Of a stretch of 64,000 nt of DNA, positions 22,536 through 32,812 are shown piece by piece. The DNA is from Eretmocerus hayati (lineage: Eukaryota; Arthropoda; Insecta; Hymenoptera; Aphelinidae), in assembly GCA_029851415.1 (NCBI GenBank), contig CM056742.1, positions 52,926,954 to 52,990,953 on the forward strand. The letters are read 5' to 3'. The notes beneath the pieces were generated by a model, which was not told where the DNA came from, did no database searches, and was given only the letters and a program-made list of their open reading frames with translations. Both the position numbers and the translations under genes were made by a program. Within the stretch, counting starts at the first letter, position 1; each line of letters begins with the position of its first letter.

Positions 22536-24743
22536 TTAACACTTCACTGAAAAAGTCTTGTCAGCAATAGTACTGATCGGTGCAAAGTCGAACGGACACA
22601 ACACACACCGAGTGAGACTCGCGCGCACACACCCGTCGCCGTCCATCGATGAATCTTCCGCAGGAATGATGTCGATCTCAGCTTCGGTTTGTGGTACACG
22701 GACGTCATCCTCTCGTACTGGTTGCTCCTGCACCTTGGTTCGATGAAATTTTCCTCCTCCAGGGCCAGACTCTCGTTCTAGATTGGTCAAATTGACATGT
22801 CTCGGTCGAAATGACCTCAAAAGTCCTCTTGGAATCATTTGCAATTGCTCACTTATGCTAGCGAAATGAATCCTTCTTGACTCTAACTCGGACGAACAGT
22901 TATTGTCCATCTGAAGAAAATTTTTAGAAATGCTTTCGTCGAACGACTCAGTCTGCGTGGAAAACATAATCCGGTGCAGTGAGACATTTCGAATACGAAC
23001 ATTTTGACTTGGTTCGGTCGAATGACTGTGACCGTCTCTCGTGTACATTTTGTGCGCAGAGAACGCGTAATTCATGCACGCATTTGTATTTGGCAATATA
23101 CCCACAGATGTTGAAAATAGATATTGATGCGCTGATGGGAATTTGGAGCATGATGGTCTCAGAGACTGATTCACTCCTTTCGCTATGGTCGTAATTGAAT
23201 CAAAAGTTTGATCAGAATGATCTCTCTGCATTAGGCAATCGTGAGCATTACTGTCCGTCTCGATCATTTTAGAAACGAGATAATTGTGTTCATCAAACGA
23301 ACGAGGAATATCAAGTCCGATGATGTGCTCATTTGCTTCTGCGAGATTGAATTCTGAAATGTGGACTACAGATGGACCCAAGTCATTAGAATGTTGACTT
23401 TCTGATCTAGCATTATCAGCCTTGTCATGAGATGTAAAAATTGCCTCCTTGATAGATGAATTCTGAGCAGCTGATTTGACGGATGAAGAGCTTGAAGGGC
23501 CCATCTCGCTCTCTGTCAGTGTGAATTTGCAAGACTCAGGAATTTTTTCAGGAGCATGTGCAAAATTTGCTACCAAAAATCGGTCGCAGGGAACGTTCTC
23601 GACACAAATTGAGAATTTATTGCACAAATTGACATTTGTCCATTGCAATTCAGCCCGCACGAGTGATTGTGCTGATTGGCCAGATGCCAAGCGATATAAT
23701 TGGCTTCGATGGTTTGCTAAATAGAAGTCTAATACATGACAGGATTGTGAATTAATTGGTCCATTCAAAGATGTTGATTTTCTGTTTTTATATTTGCTAT
23801 ATGTAGCAAACGGGGTTCGGACGATAATATTGTCCAAGGAATTATTCGGAAGTACTGCAACTGCGTGATTCTTCCGGCGAAATATGGAATTTTTGACTGA
23901 ATGGTGTGCATGATTAGGTGTGACTTGGCACTGTGATTGGGATTTTGAGAAATCGAAATGATGATTTGAGCGTATCCACCATGGCTCACGCCATTCATGC
24001 CCAAATTGGTCGACATAAACAAGTCCAACGACTGGCAATGAATTAAAAATTGCGTTTGATTGAGCAGTGTGAATTTCCGTCAATACAGACGAATAAGGTC
24101 TTTGCTCTGATGAATCATAATTTGATGAAAAGTTATGATGAGGTATTTGGATATTTCGACTCTCGTCCGAAAAAAAATTTGGACAATGCGAACCACCCCT
24201 CCCCCTGAGACGATAAGGCTCTGTAATGGGGGTCAAATTGAATTGCGTACTTGTTGCAGATTCGTGCATACACAATGAGCACGTACAACTATCCGCACAA
24301 TGTGGATGTGATCTTAATCTGTCGAAGTTATCTACAGGAACTTGATTCGAAGTTGAATTGGAAGTTGTAAGGGAACTTTGACTAAAATTGTCAGATTGAT
24401 GTAATCCATGGTCATCCTTCTGTTGATTGGTAGAGATGGTAATTTGCGCGCGCGCGGATGTCTCACTTTCTTGATTACGCGATAATCGACTCTTGAAGTC
24501 TATAACCCATTCATTGAGCATCGCATCTCGGTGATTTCTAAGCGCAGCGTCGCTATGGAAATTTTCATTTTCGACAAAATCATCGATTTCATAATTGCCT
24601 GCGAGGCGTCGCAATAAACGTGGCAATGTTACATTGTTGAGCTCAAGCTTCGTGAGCATAATTTGCCATCCATCGTCCAAAAGACTAGTAATATATTTCA
24701 GTAATGAGGGTAAATCCTCTGAATTTATGATATTTGGATTCAT
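22536..24743 (-). CDS. 735-residue protein of the 6.6-kb LTR element, possibly gag-like
   Basis: A single intact frame from ATG at 24743 to TAA at 22536. The N-terminal 110 residues are helix-rich (LPSLLKYITSLLDDGWQIML, LPRLLRRLAGNYEIDDFVEN), followed by a long Ser/Asn/Gln-rich, low-complexity middle. Features seen are a Cys cluster (CADSCTCSLCMH, about residue 155), an aromatic patch (YVDQFGHEWREPWWIRS, about residue 240) and an acidic C-terminus with a basic patch (FHRTKVQEQPVRED). I recognise no enzyme motif. Its position between primer site and polypurine tract and its uninterrupted state suggest a structural (gag-like) role, but no family match can be claimed. Confidence 0.55.
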   Translation of the reverse strand: MNPNIINSEDLPSLLKYITSLLDDGWQIMLTKLELNNVTLPRLLRRLAGNYEIDDFVENENFHSDAALRNHRDAMLNEWVIDFKSRLSRNQESETSARAQITISTNQQKDDHGLHQSDNFSQSSLTTSNSTSNQVPVDNFDRLRSHPHCADSCTCSLCMHESATSTQFNLTPITEPYRLRGRGGSHCPNFFSDESRNIQIPHHNFSSNYDSSEQRPYSSVLTEIHTAQSNAIFNSLPVVGLVYVDQFGHEWREPWWIRSNHHFDFSKSQSQCQVTPNHAHHSVKNSIFRRKNHAVAVLPNNSLDNIIVRTPFATYSKYKNRKSTSLNGPINSQSCHVLDFYLANHRSQLYRLASGQSAQSLVRAELQWTNVNLCNKFSICVENVPCDRFLVANFAHAPEKIPESCKFTLTESEMGPSSSSSVKSAAQNSSIKEAIFTSHDKADNARSESQHSNDLGPSVVHISEFNLAEANEHIIGLDIPRSFDEHNYLVSKMIETDSNAHDCLMQRDHSDQTFDSITTIAKGVNQSLRPSCSKFPSAHQYLFSTSVGILPNTNACMNYAFSAHKMYTRDGHSHSTEPSQNVRIRNVSLHRIMFSTQTESFDESISKNFLQMDNNCSSELESRRIHFASISEQLQMIPRGLLRSFRPRHVNLTNLERESGPGGGKFHRTKVQEQPVREDDVRVPQTEAEIDIIPAEDSSMDGDGCVRASLTRCVLCPFDFAPISTIADKTFSVKC

Positions 24744-26140
24744 AATGGCATAAAAAAAATTCTGAGAAAAAGTGAAAAAAAATTGTTTTAAAATTCTCTA
24801 TTGTTCACCTAACTATCGGAACATTAACCAGAAATATTCTATTTTGAGTCAACTGTATCTCGAACACAGAGATTGAGGACGGTGTCTTCAGTCTGCGAAC
24901 TAAGCATGACCAACCGAACCACACTAAATAATCGGCTTGTTCGTTTAGAAAGTCTCACAATTGCGAAAAAAAAATTTGATTTAATTCATCGCAGAAATTT
25001 TATAAAATTATTTCAAATATGAACTTATTTCCATGATTCGATTCTGGAGATTGAGGAATTTTCAAATTTTCGGAACGATTAGTCCAAATTGGATTGGAAA
25101 TTGGCAATATTTCAAATTTTCAGTTGACTATTGATTTCGTAAACATTGATTCTGTAACTCATGGAGTTACACTTGTACATCTCGATGGTACGATTTCGAT
25201 TTCAGGAACGGTCGATGACCTTATTTGAACGGCACGTGTATTGAGTATTCACTCGAATGCCATCCCATACACATACTAGCATACATTTCTCATACATACG
25301 GGGATTTTACGATTTTTCGGACGATAATATCTACGAAAGTCCATGATCTGACCACTTTGTTTATGCAAAAGTGGAAATAATTTGATTTTACACTCGATTT
25401 TTTCCACTGGAAACAAACTATGTTGAGCGAATATTATTGTTATTAATTTTAAATGAATTTTTTCTGATCCAAATGGCACGAAAATAAGCTAATTTGCATT
25501 AACACAACGCGTAATCTGAAAATTTCATAAGTAACTTTGGACGATCGTATATATATCACCCGGAGACTCTGTCGCACTTGATTCGCGAATTTTGGGAAAA
25601 TTTCATACACTCTTGATATCCGCTGACATCAAGTCATAACTATTTCCATACACTGCACGCTGTGCCATAACTATTATACGCACGATTGTGATGTTACTCT
25701 ACTCAATACATACGCGACACACTATACCTATATATACGCGTATGCTTATACTGATGCCACGCATTGGCTTGTGCCCTCACTGATTCACACATCAATTGCA
25801 CTACACATTGTTCATATTCATTACTGCATGAATACTACAGAAAAACTTTAAATGAGTATGAGAGGCTATATATCGGACGATTCGATTGTCCATCTCTCTC
25901 ACTCCTATGATATAATTTTTCGAACATGAAATCGTTCGAAACGCGAGCTAACGTCTGACCGCGACTTTGTTTACTTTCCGCCCCTTCGCACTGGGCTTAG
26001 ATTCCGATCGCGCGACACTCACACACATGTATCTGATTCGATCACGGACGACTCTAATATCCAACTCTCTCGGTGCAGCAGACTAATATATTTGAATTTC
26101 GATTTGAAAAGGAAAAATTTTTGATTTGCAGCCATAGGAG
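24744..26140 (-). other. long untranslated leader of the 6.6-kb element
   Basis: About 1.4 kb between the junction repeats and the ORF start, AT-rich, with no convincing frame. Confidence 0.5.
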
Positions 26141-26159
26141 GAATTGGATTAATTTTGGG

Positions 26160-26591
26160 ATTTTTTGATCGGGCGCCAATGTGACGCACCCGGTATAATT
26201 TCACAGAGATTTTCGTGAATTTCTCTCTGGGCACCGATGTGACGCGCACAATACAACAAAAATTCAATTTGCAACATATAAATTTAAATGCGCAGAGAAG
26301 ATAATGCTTAAATGATTTGATGATTTGATTTTTACAGTTCTTTTCGTCTGGCGCCAATGTGACGCGCACAAACTGATTTTAACTGAATTTGAATGGGCAG
26401 CAGGGAAATGATTTTGATTGTTCCAGGATTTTTGATCTGGGCGCCAATGTGGCGCACGTCATATAATTTTAATGATTTGAATTTTGAATTTTAATCAGGA
26501 CCTTTCGTCTGGGCGCCAATGTGGCGCACGTCATATAATTTTAATGATTTGAATTTTGAATTTCAATCAGGACCTTTCGTCTGGGCGCCAA
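26160..26591 (-). repeat. six-fold repeat of the LTR-end/primer-binding-site junction
   Basis: The string GGCGCCAATGTGACG or a close variant occurs at about 26167, 26229 (GGGCACCGATGTGACG), 26350, 26439, 26513 and 26581. On the minus strand each reads CGTCACATTGGCGCC, that is, the last bases of the LTR followed by the primer site. The last two full repeats (26430-26580) are near-identical 74-bp units with TTTTAATGATTTGAATTTTG; earlier ones are more diverged and spaced about 60-120 bp apart. Confidence 0.8.
26581..26590 (-). promoter_or_regulatory. primer binding site
   Basis: TGGCGCCCAG on the minus strand, one base after the 5' LTR end. TGG matches the universal tRNA CCA 3' end; the exact tRNA was not assigned. 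Confidence 0.7.
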
Positions 26592-27432
26592 TGTGACGGC
26601 TGCTAGATTTGCCTAGTTAATTTAGCCGCACATGCTGGGCTGTGTGCAATGCCCAGCAAATTTGTATATAATAATTGTAACTGGAACTCTGCATCTGCTG
26701 CTACTACTGCATATCCATATAGATGTATATATTGCTGCTATTGCGCGCGAGAGAGATTGGGTATGGAGCGCGCCAAATGACAAAGCATGATTTTAAGATA
26801 AATAATAATGATAGGATTTATTCAATAAATAAACATGGTGCATACGAGCACATCGAACGCGAGCACGAAGAGAGCAAAGGGTGAAGCCCCGAACAGAGAG
26901 AGAGCAATTCAAAGCTGTACTCACAAAGTATATATTGGCTATCGGCCGCTCGCATGATAATAATTGTTCTAATCGGACGATGTCCAGGACGCAGGTAACG
27001 GTCGCACGCAATGTCGATCTGGACTGCCGGATGATCATCCTGTCGAGCACGTCGCCAAGGTATCCGATCAGGATCAGGTGCACACGCGGCGCGGGCACGA
27101 GGAAATTGCGTAAAGCGCGGGATATTGCTCCGATCGCGGCCACATGGTCTGCTCGGCAAGACGGGCGAACAGAGTCTGAATTTGGCGCAACGCGCGATGC
27201 CGGTCAGCTGATTAGCATGGACACGAGGGGCGCGGTGCGGCGATTCTAAAGGTTCGATGATATGATGGTTCGCGACAAACGCGTGATTCTACTGTCTCTC
27301 TCTCTCTTACACATGTAACTTACTGCTCTCTCCTCGGATGCTCTGCTACATTCTGTAAGAAAGTTATATGATTACATTGATTAGGAACAGGAGAGAGAGA
27401 TGATGGTTGAGATTATCTACTCAACCGTCACA
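26592..27432 (-). repeat. 5' LTR of the 6.6-kb element
   Basis: 841 bp, about 99% identical by eye to 20794-21634. Ends TGTGACGG/CCGTCACA, followed by CATC at 27433-27436. Confidence 0.85.
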
Positions 27433-27436
27433 CATC

Positions 27437-27916
27437 TTGCGGTGGAATTGGCTCACTGTAAATAAAAAATCCAACAAACAACGAAGAAAGAAGAACGATT
27501 AATACCCACGTACGTATTATTTTTTTGCGAACTTTCTAAACGTTTCATCGAGGTTGGATGCAGAATTGAGTGGCTTTTTGTAGGAAAAACTTGAGCAATA
27601 CTCAAAATCATTTCCGCAAAAAAGCTCACTCAATTTTGCACCAATCTCGATGAAACTTTTTTACAAGAACCGAGACGAATGCCTCCATGAAGGCTATTTT
27701 ATGTGCGTCAGCCACTTTTATAACGGAATGATTGAACTTCGTCGATTTTGCAACAAATTCTGTTTCGAATCCTATGAAGGGTATTGATTCTCACAATGTT
27801 CTATACGACACTTGAGAGGATCAACAAAAATTGTTGTCGAACTTATACATTTAATGACCAAATTTCTCTTAGTATATCAAATAAGTATGAATATATTCAT
27901 TTATTTAATGAATAAT
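27437..27916. other. host flank between the two LTR elements
   Basis: AT-rich. Some words resemble the other flank near 20580-20700 in opposite sense (CACTCAATTTTGCACCAATC against ATTCAATTCAGCTTCGATC), suggesting an older inverted repeat. No gene seen. Confidence 0.4.
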
Positions 27917-30747
27917 TGTGACGTCCAGTTATATTTATTGCAAGCTCTAGAAAGGTATAATTTGCATCGGTGTATTGTGGCCAATGGTAATCTTATGGCC
28001 CATACCTTCCCAGTGCTAGCCCTAGTTTTGAGCCACTAACTGAATAGTATGCTCTCGGGATTTAGGGCATGAAGAGAAAGAAAAGGAAATTGTTCAATAA
28101 TGTGAGTGGGTGGATCCTTGTTGGCGATCGGTGGTTCACTCGTATTCGGTATGTCAAGAGCGTATCTGGTGGATGTGCCCTAATGCGCTCGTCTGGCTCG
28201 AGTCTTCCCTAGCTGCGCAGACTAGCTTGCGCGCGGGGCAAGTAGGAGAGACTGTGGCCTAACACGTTACTCTTATACTGCACTGCTCTCGCAATGCTGT
28301 GGGCCCAAAACTCTATATATGTATAGTATATATATATGTATATATTGGATAGTGGGGCTGGCTCTCCCATGGGACTGACCGTGTTTCAATCGATGTTCGG
28401 CTCGGTACTCGGTGTCTATTTCCTGAAGGGCGACTCTTGGGATTTGGAACTACTCTTCAAGACCTCTGCTACTCGCCAAATGCGTTCAAAAACCCTTAAA
28501 TATTCTGTAGGTACGTTGACAAACGTTATTTCGACAAAATGTACCTATGCGATAGGTGATTTTAGTCGCGAGCGAAATTCCTCATAACTCGATGACCATT
28601 GGGTAGAATCGACTCCAGTTTAGCTTGAAATACGCACAAAGGAGTAATCTAAATGGCAAATAGCCGTTGCTGGTCAATTTCGCAATAGTTGTTGAGTTTT
28701 AAACAAAACCTGTGTTAAGTCCAATACGGTAGCGATATGGGGCAAAATGGGTGTTAAATTTGAATATCTTCACTGCAAACACTTGGAATGAGTTTAAACT
28801 TGGCTATTTATCTACTGGTACCTCTGAAGTACCCTAAGAAACCTTTAATAGCCCTCTAAATGAGCTCACTTTGCAATGTAGTTGAAACGAAAGGGAAAAA
28901 TGCACTTTCCGTCGCTCGGGTCGGCTAGCGAAAAATGGATGATTTCACTTTGGCGGATCGAATATTATGTGAATTTACTTTGTAGAAGTTCCAAAAGGTA
29001 GGTAGACTACGTGTCTAAGTACCCCACTTTCTATTATGATGTTGAAATTGAAAATAAAATAGTTAAGGGTGGTTCACGCGCGAAAATTGCAATTACTCGG
29101 ACCAAAAATAGGGAGGTGCGCAAACGTCAATTTCTCGAGATCTAGGTATCAAAATGAAGATCACGATAGCTAGTTTTTGAGCTGGAACACTATTCAAATA
29201 GATTATGCACGCTGATCTATGAATTTAATCGATGTGAGCAAACAATGGGTGAAATTTGGGGTACCTCGAAAATACTCGGGTAGCGCGAGAATTCGACGAT
29301 AAAAGTGATATTTCCCTATCGTACTGGCCTGAAATGATTCTCTTTCAGCTTAATCCCCTTCTTTGAGACTCGACAAACCCTGGTGGAACGAAATCCACGA
29401 AAGAATTGACACGAGGTTTGAGTAACACTGAAAACTTAGGGTGAATTATGCACTCGCCGACCACAATTACACTCGGGAAAATTCCTACTACCCTCACTAT
29501 CTAAAAGGGGTAGAACTGTGGAGTTGCACGGATCGGGTATAGTGCAAATTTAAGATTGATACTTAAAATTACTCACTTGTGGTCATATAGTTGGCTGTGG
29601 AGGAATCCTGTACTGCTGACAGGCACTGGTAAATAATCCACCTTTCTTGGGTTTTCTGTTTATTTCCTTTTGGTTACACTGCACTCTGACAATTTGAAGT
29701 GCCTCTCTCTGATGATGCACAGTTCACTTCCAATATTATATTGATAGTAATTTCACTTGCACTTATTACTTGCTATTGTATCAAGAGCTCGTGAAAACTC
29801 GGAAAAATCGACTGTGTCGAAGTCACTCCAAAACTATACTGAGAAGAAAAGATTCGACATGGGCCCTCTGAAGACCCTCTTTATATATCAGGTGGGCTCG
29901 ATTATTGTCCTCGATACTCGCGTTCTATTTAAATTTTGTTTACTCAAAACGTCAATTCGACCGATCTGCGCACCTAAGAGCAAATGCACTTTTCCGGAGA
30001 AAGAGACCGAGCCATGCATATTTTTGGGCATACTTTCGTATGATCCGAGCACTAGGCAATTAATCATTCTCGTTCTCAAGTGTCATCTTTATGTACTTGA
30101 TGAGTTTGCCTATGCGCCGGGCTATCCGATGTTTATGCTTTATAATACGACGGAGTCTGTGGGCCCGCGCCATTGATTAATTATGCATGCGCACCTTTGT
30201 AAGGAAAGGGCCAGTGACCCGCAGCGCGCCACTCGGCTCTTTCATTCTTGTTTTGTACTGTTGCATCTTTTGCTCAATGTTGAAGTGTGCACCTATCAGC
30301 ATCGAGATGGATTGAGGAATGTAGAGCACACGGGAATTTTGACGAGACGTTGACATTTCAGGTCAAATTCCGTTGTGCAATGCATTCTGGACAAAATCGA
30401 TTATTTTAGCCTGACCTCGTTAGATTCTACTCACATTTCTGTGTTCATGATGATTTTACTTGATTTTACCAAAAATATAATTTTACGATGGATTTTGATG
30501 ATTTTCACCTTTCAAAAAGAAGTTATATTGATTTGACGGAGTTTCCACGAAATGCGATGTTTCCATCCATCATGCGATAAAAATGATGGATGAAAGTTAG
30601 CATTTTCACATGTCATCTTCCCGAGATTCACATCCTTTGATAATGTGCTCCGTGAAATTTACGTTACATTTTACCGTATAACTTTCTATCTATAGCTATC
30701 ATTTATTGTCTTTGAATATATATTTTAAAATTTTCACCGACATTACA
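27917..30747 (-). repeat. 3' LTR of the giant element (2831 bp)
   Basis: Same sequence as 47727-50559 with roughly 2% differences. The end near the internal region is ATTACA, followed by a purine tract on the minus strand. Open frames in it, including a 139-codon one on the plus strand at 29757-30176, are antisense to the element. Confidence 0.85.
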
Positions 30748-30757
30748 CCTCCCCTCT
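30748..30757 (-). promoter_or_regulatory. polypurine tract of the giant element
   Basis: AGAGGGGAGG on the minus strand directly next to the 3' LTR. Confidence 0.7.
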
Positions 30758-31488
30758 AAAACAAGACACTAGGGGTTCACCAAGAGCCCCTATGTCTTTC
30801 ACTAGGGATATCAAATTTTCTGAAATCTCATTGTAGGAATTGGGAGGTTTTAGCAATTGTATGAATCTCATAAATATCTCTTAAAATATTCTTCATTATG
30901 AGGTAGCTAAGGCTTCTATGTACTTTGCAAAAATATAGGTTACTGAATTCGAATTTTCTAATCATGATTGTGAAAAATATATCATATGTTTGACCTACCC
31001 CTATCTCAATATATATAAATACTAAATATCGTCTAATCAAATCAAATATTTTTGTTACCGACTCGGTCACGGCTATCTAACTATCATCATAAGATATATG
31101 TATCTTCACCTAACTTCGATAATTGGGTAACAGTATATGATCTATCTTAGTCTAAACCTAGCAGTGAACTGGCATCATCTACATCGGTAGTCTATGTTAC
31201 TTAACTAAAATCTTATCACTAATACACTTATAAGGTAAATTCCCATCAATCAATTCTCAAATTTTCTGTTTCTCTCATCTGTTTCTTTTCATAATTCTCC
31301 CAAGATTAAATTTCTCGTTCGATTAAATGAATTGAATTCCAATCAACCTAGTTTAGGATCAAATTTTCAACCAAACGTTCCGGAACAGGCTGAAAATGCA
31401 GTTAGTTACGCCATTCATAATAAAAAAAATGGGACATGATTGAAGATCCGAATGTTACTACCCGCAATTGGCTTACAGAATGATATTA
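30758..31488 (-). other. 3' untranslated region of the giant element
   Basis: About 730 bp of AT-rich sequence between the IAP stop and the polypurine tract, with no supported frame. Confidence 0.55.
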
Positions 31489-32199
31489 TTATTTTGCTTC
31501 CGGATTCCTTTTCGCTTTGAGGTCTATGGGGATAGAACATCTGAGGTAGTGCGTTATTCTCTTCCTGCATAGGCTGCATTCGGACAAAATTGCAGCGCAT
31601 CGAGCACATGCTATAAGATGTGAGCATGGTAGGAAAACCACTTCTGATTTGTAATCATAACAGATTTTACATGTGATTGAACTCGCGAGGTCTACATAAG
31701 TACCTTTGGGTTTCGGCGGAGGAGGTTCAAGTACCGTTGTTAGCTCTTGTTTCGCGTTTTCGATGAATTCCTGTCCCTTTTCTGCTTTCACGAACATACA
31801 TTTCGGGAACCACTTGGCGTGTTCGTGCCATGGGCTGTCAGTCATGTTCCATCGATGAATTGTCCCACCGCAATGAAAACAGGTGACTGCATCGCTTCTA
31901 TCGGTGTAGAAAAATCCAGCATTGGCCATGAACTCTTTCGGTTGACAGATATTCGTTGGCCAATTAGTGAATGTCCGTAGTCTATCCTCGTAGCTGAGCA
32001 TATCCCGGTGTATTGGGCGCGTTCTAACTAGCTCACTCTCCTCGATGTCCAGCAAAAGTCTGTTCATCCTCCGCATGTTAGCTTGCATGGTTGAGGGAAA
32101 TTCCATTCCTGTGTTAAAATATAGCTTCAATACTAGCACACACCGTGTGTCAAATGATAGATTGTGCGTTGCATCATTGTCTCTGATCGTTTTGTTCAT
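31489..32199 (-). CDS. iap: inhibitor-of-apoptosis protein with BIR and RING domains
   Basis: 236 residues from ATG at 32199 to TAA at 31489. A single BIR domain lies at about residues 70-138: GFFYTDRSDAVTCFHCGG, with zinc ligands in the spacing C-x2-C-x16-H-x6-C. A C3HC4 RING finger follows at about 180-217 (CKICYDYKSEVVFLPCSHLI, then CARC and CSLC). BIR domains bind caspases or IAP antagonists, and the RING is a ubiquitin-ligase module; viral and insect IAPs with these parts block cell death. It is the last gene of the giant element, starts 16 bp after the preceding stop, and has an acceptor-like CCCTGACCAG five bases before the ATG. The frame is intact. Capture from a host or a DNA virus is inferred. 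Confidence 0.88.
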   Translation of the reverse strand: MNKTIRDNDATHNLSFDTRCVLVLKLYFNTGMEFPSTMQANMRRMNRLLLDIEESELVRTRPIHRDMLSYEDRLRTFTNWPTNICQPKEFMANAGFFYTDRSDAVTCFHCGGTIHRWNMTDSPWHEHAKWFPKCMFVKAEKGQEFIENAKQELTTVLEPPPPKPKGTYVDLASSITCKICYDYKSEVVFLPCSHLIACARCAAILSECSLCRKRITHYLRCSIPIDLKAKRNPEAK

Positions 32200-32215
32200 A
32201 TGTCCTGGTCAGGGT

Positions 32216-32764
32216 TTATTGTCGGTCATATATCGGGTTCGATTGCTCCATTTCTTGACGGAATCTTTCTCGCGGGTTAATCGAAAGGTCTTCGGGGTCA
32301 GCTTGATCACCCGATTCGGAATCCGATCCCTTATCACTCTCTGATATAACTTCAATGTCCGAATCATCACCATTCATCTCTCTCGCTTGAAGGTGGGCAT
32401 TCGCCTCCCGTTGTTGTCTCACATTTATCAAGATAAGGTTTGAAAAATATTGATCTGAGCACATCCCACAACGGATCACAGGCCTTTCGACTAAAATTCT
32501 CGTTCCACAACGCTCACATTCGCAGTAAATCGAATTCCGGGGTACGATCATGTGTACCGTGTCGACTCGGCCCACCGGCTCGGCAATGCTGTAGTGGTCC
32601 CGCCTATAACATTGATCGCATTCCAGTATCCCTGTCCAGTAACTTACATAGTACTGTTCGATCCCTGGGTGTTTGGTGACGCAACTATAGCTCAAAAGGT
32701 CGTGATAGTTTTCTGGGTATTCTTCGGGACGCACGCCATCCCATCGTGGTGCTCTGACGGCCAT
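32216..32764 (-). CDS. Cys-rich protein with acidic tail, function unknown
   Basis: 182 residues if it starts at the ATG at 32764 (MAVRAPRWDGVRPEEYPENY); the context AACATGG is good, and an acceptor-like TCTAATTCACAG ends 9 bp upstream. The frame is also open back to the stop of the preceding glycoprotein gene. It has paired cysteines that could form zinc ribbons (CDQC, CECERC, CGMC) and a Ser/Asp/Glu-rich C-terminus (DDSDIEVISESDKGSDSESG). I do not recognise the family. Its place between the second envelope gene and the IAP suggests an accessory role. Confidence 0.55.
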   Translation of the reverse strand: MAVRAPRWDGVRPEEYPENYHDLLSYSCVTKHPGIEQYYVSYWTGILECDQCYRRDHYSIAEPVGRVDTVHMIVPRNSIYCECERCGTRILVERPVIRCGMCSDQYFSNLILINVRQQREANAHLQAREMNGDDSDIEVISESDKGSDSESGDQADPEDLSINPRERFRQEMEQSNPIYDRQ

Positions 32765-32812
32765 GTTCTTCAACTGTGAATTAGATGATTCGTCAGTTAT
32801 AATTTGTTCCAC

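Larger units (their letters stand above)
20794..27432 (-). mobile_element. 6.6-kb LTR retroelement, gag-like ORF only
   Basis: Two 841-bp LTRs with TGTGACGG/CCGTCACA ends, a CATC target duplication, a primer binding site (TGGCGCCCAG, next to the right LTR on the minus strand) and a polypurine tract (CTGGGGGAGGGG, next to the left LTR) fix the orientation as minus. I see about six LTR-to-LTR differences, roughly 99% identity, so insertion was recent. The interior has one 735-codon ORF and no protease, RT or integrase, so it is a non-autonomous element that needs enzymes from a relative. Confidence 0.85.

Noticed and set aside
29757..30176. 139-codon frame present in both LTRs of the giant element (also 49569-49988)
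   Set aside because: It is antisense to the element, and its presence in both LTRs simply reflects LTR identity. No protein family is recognisable.
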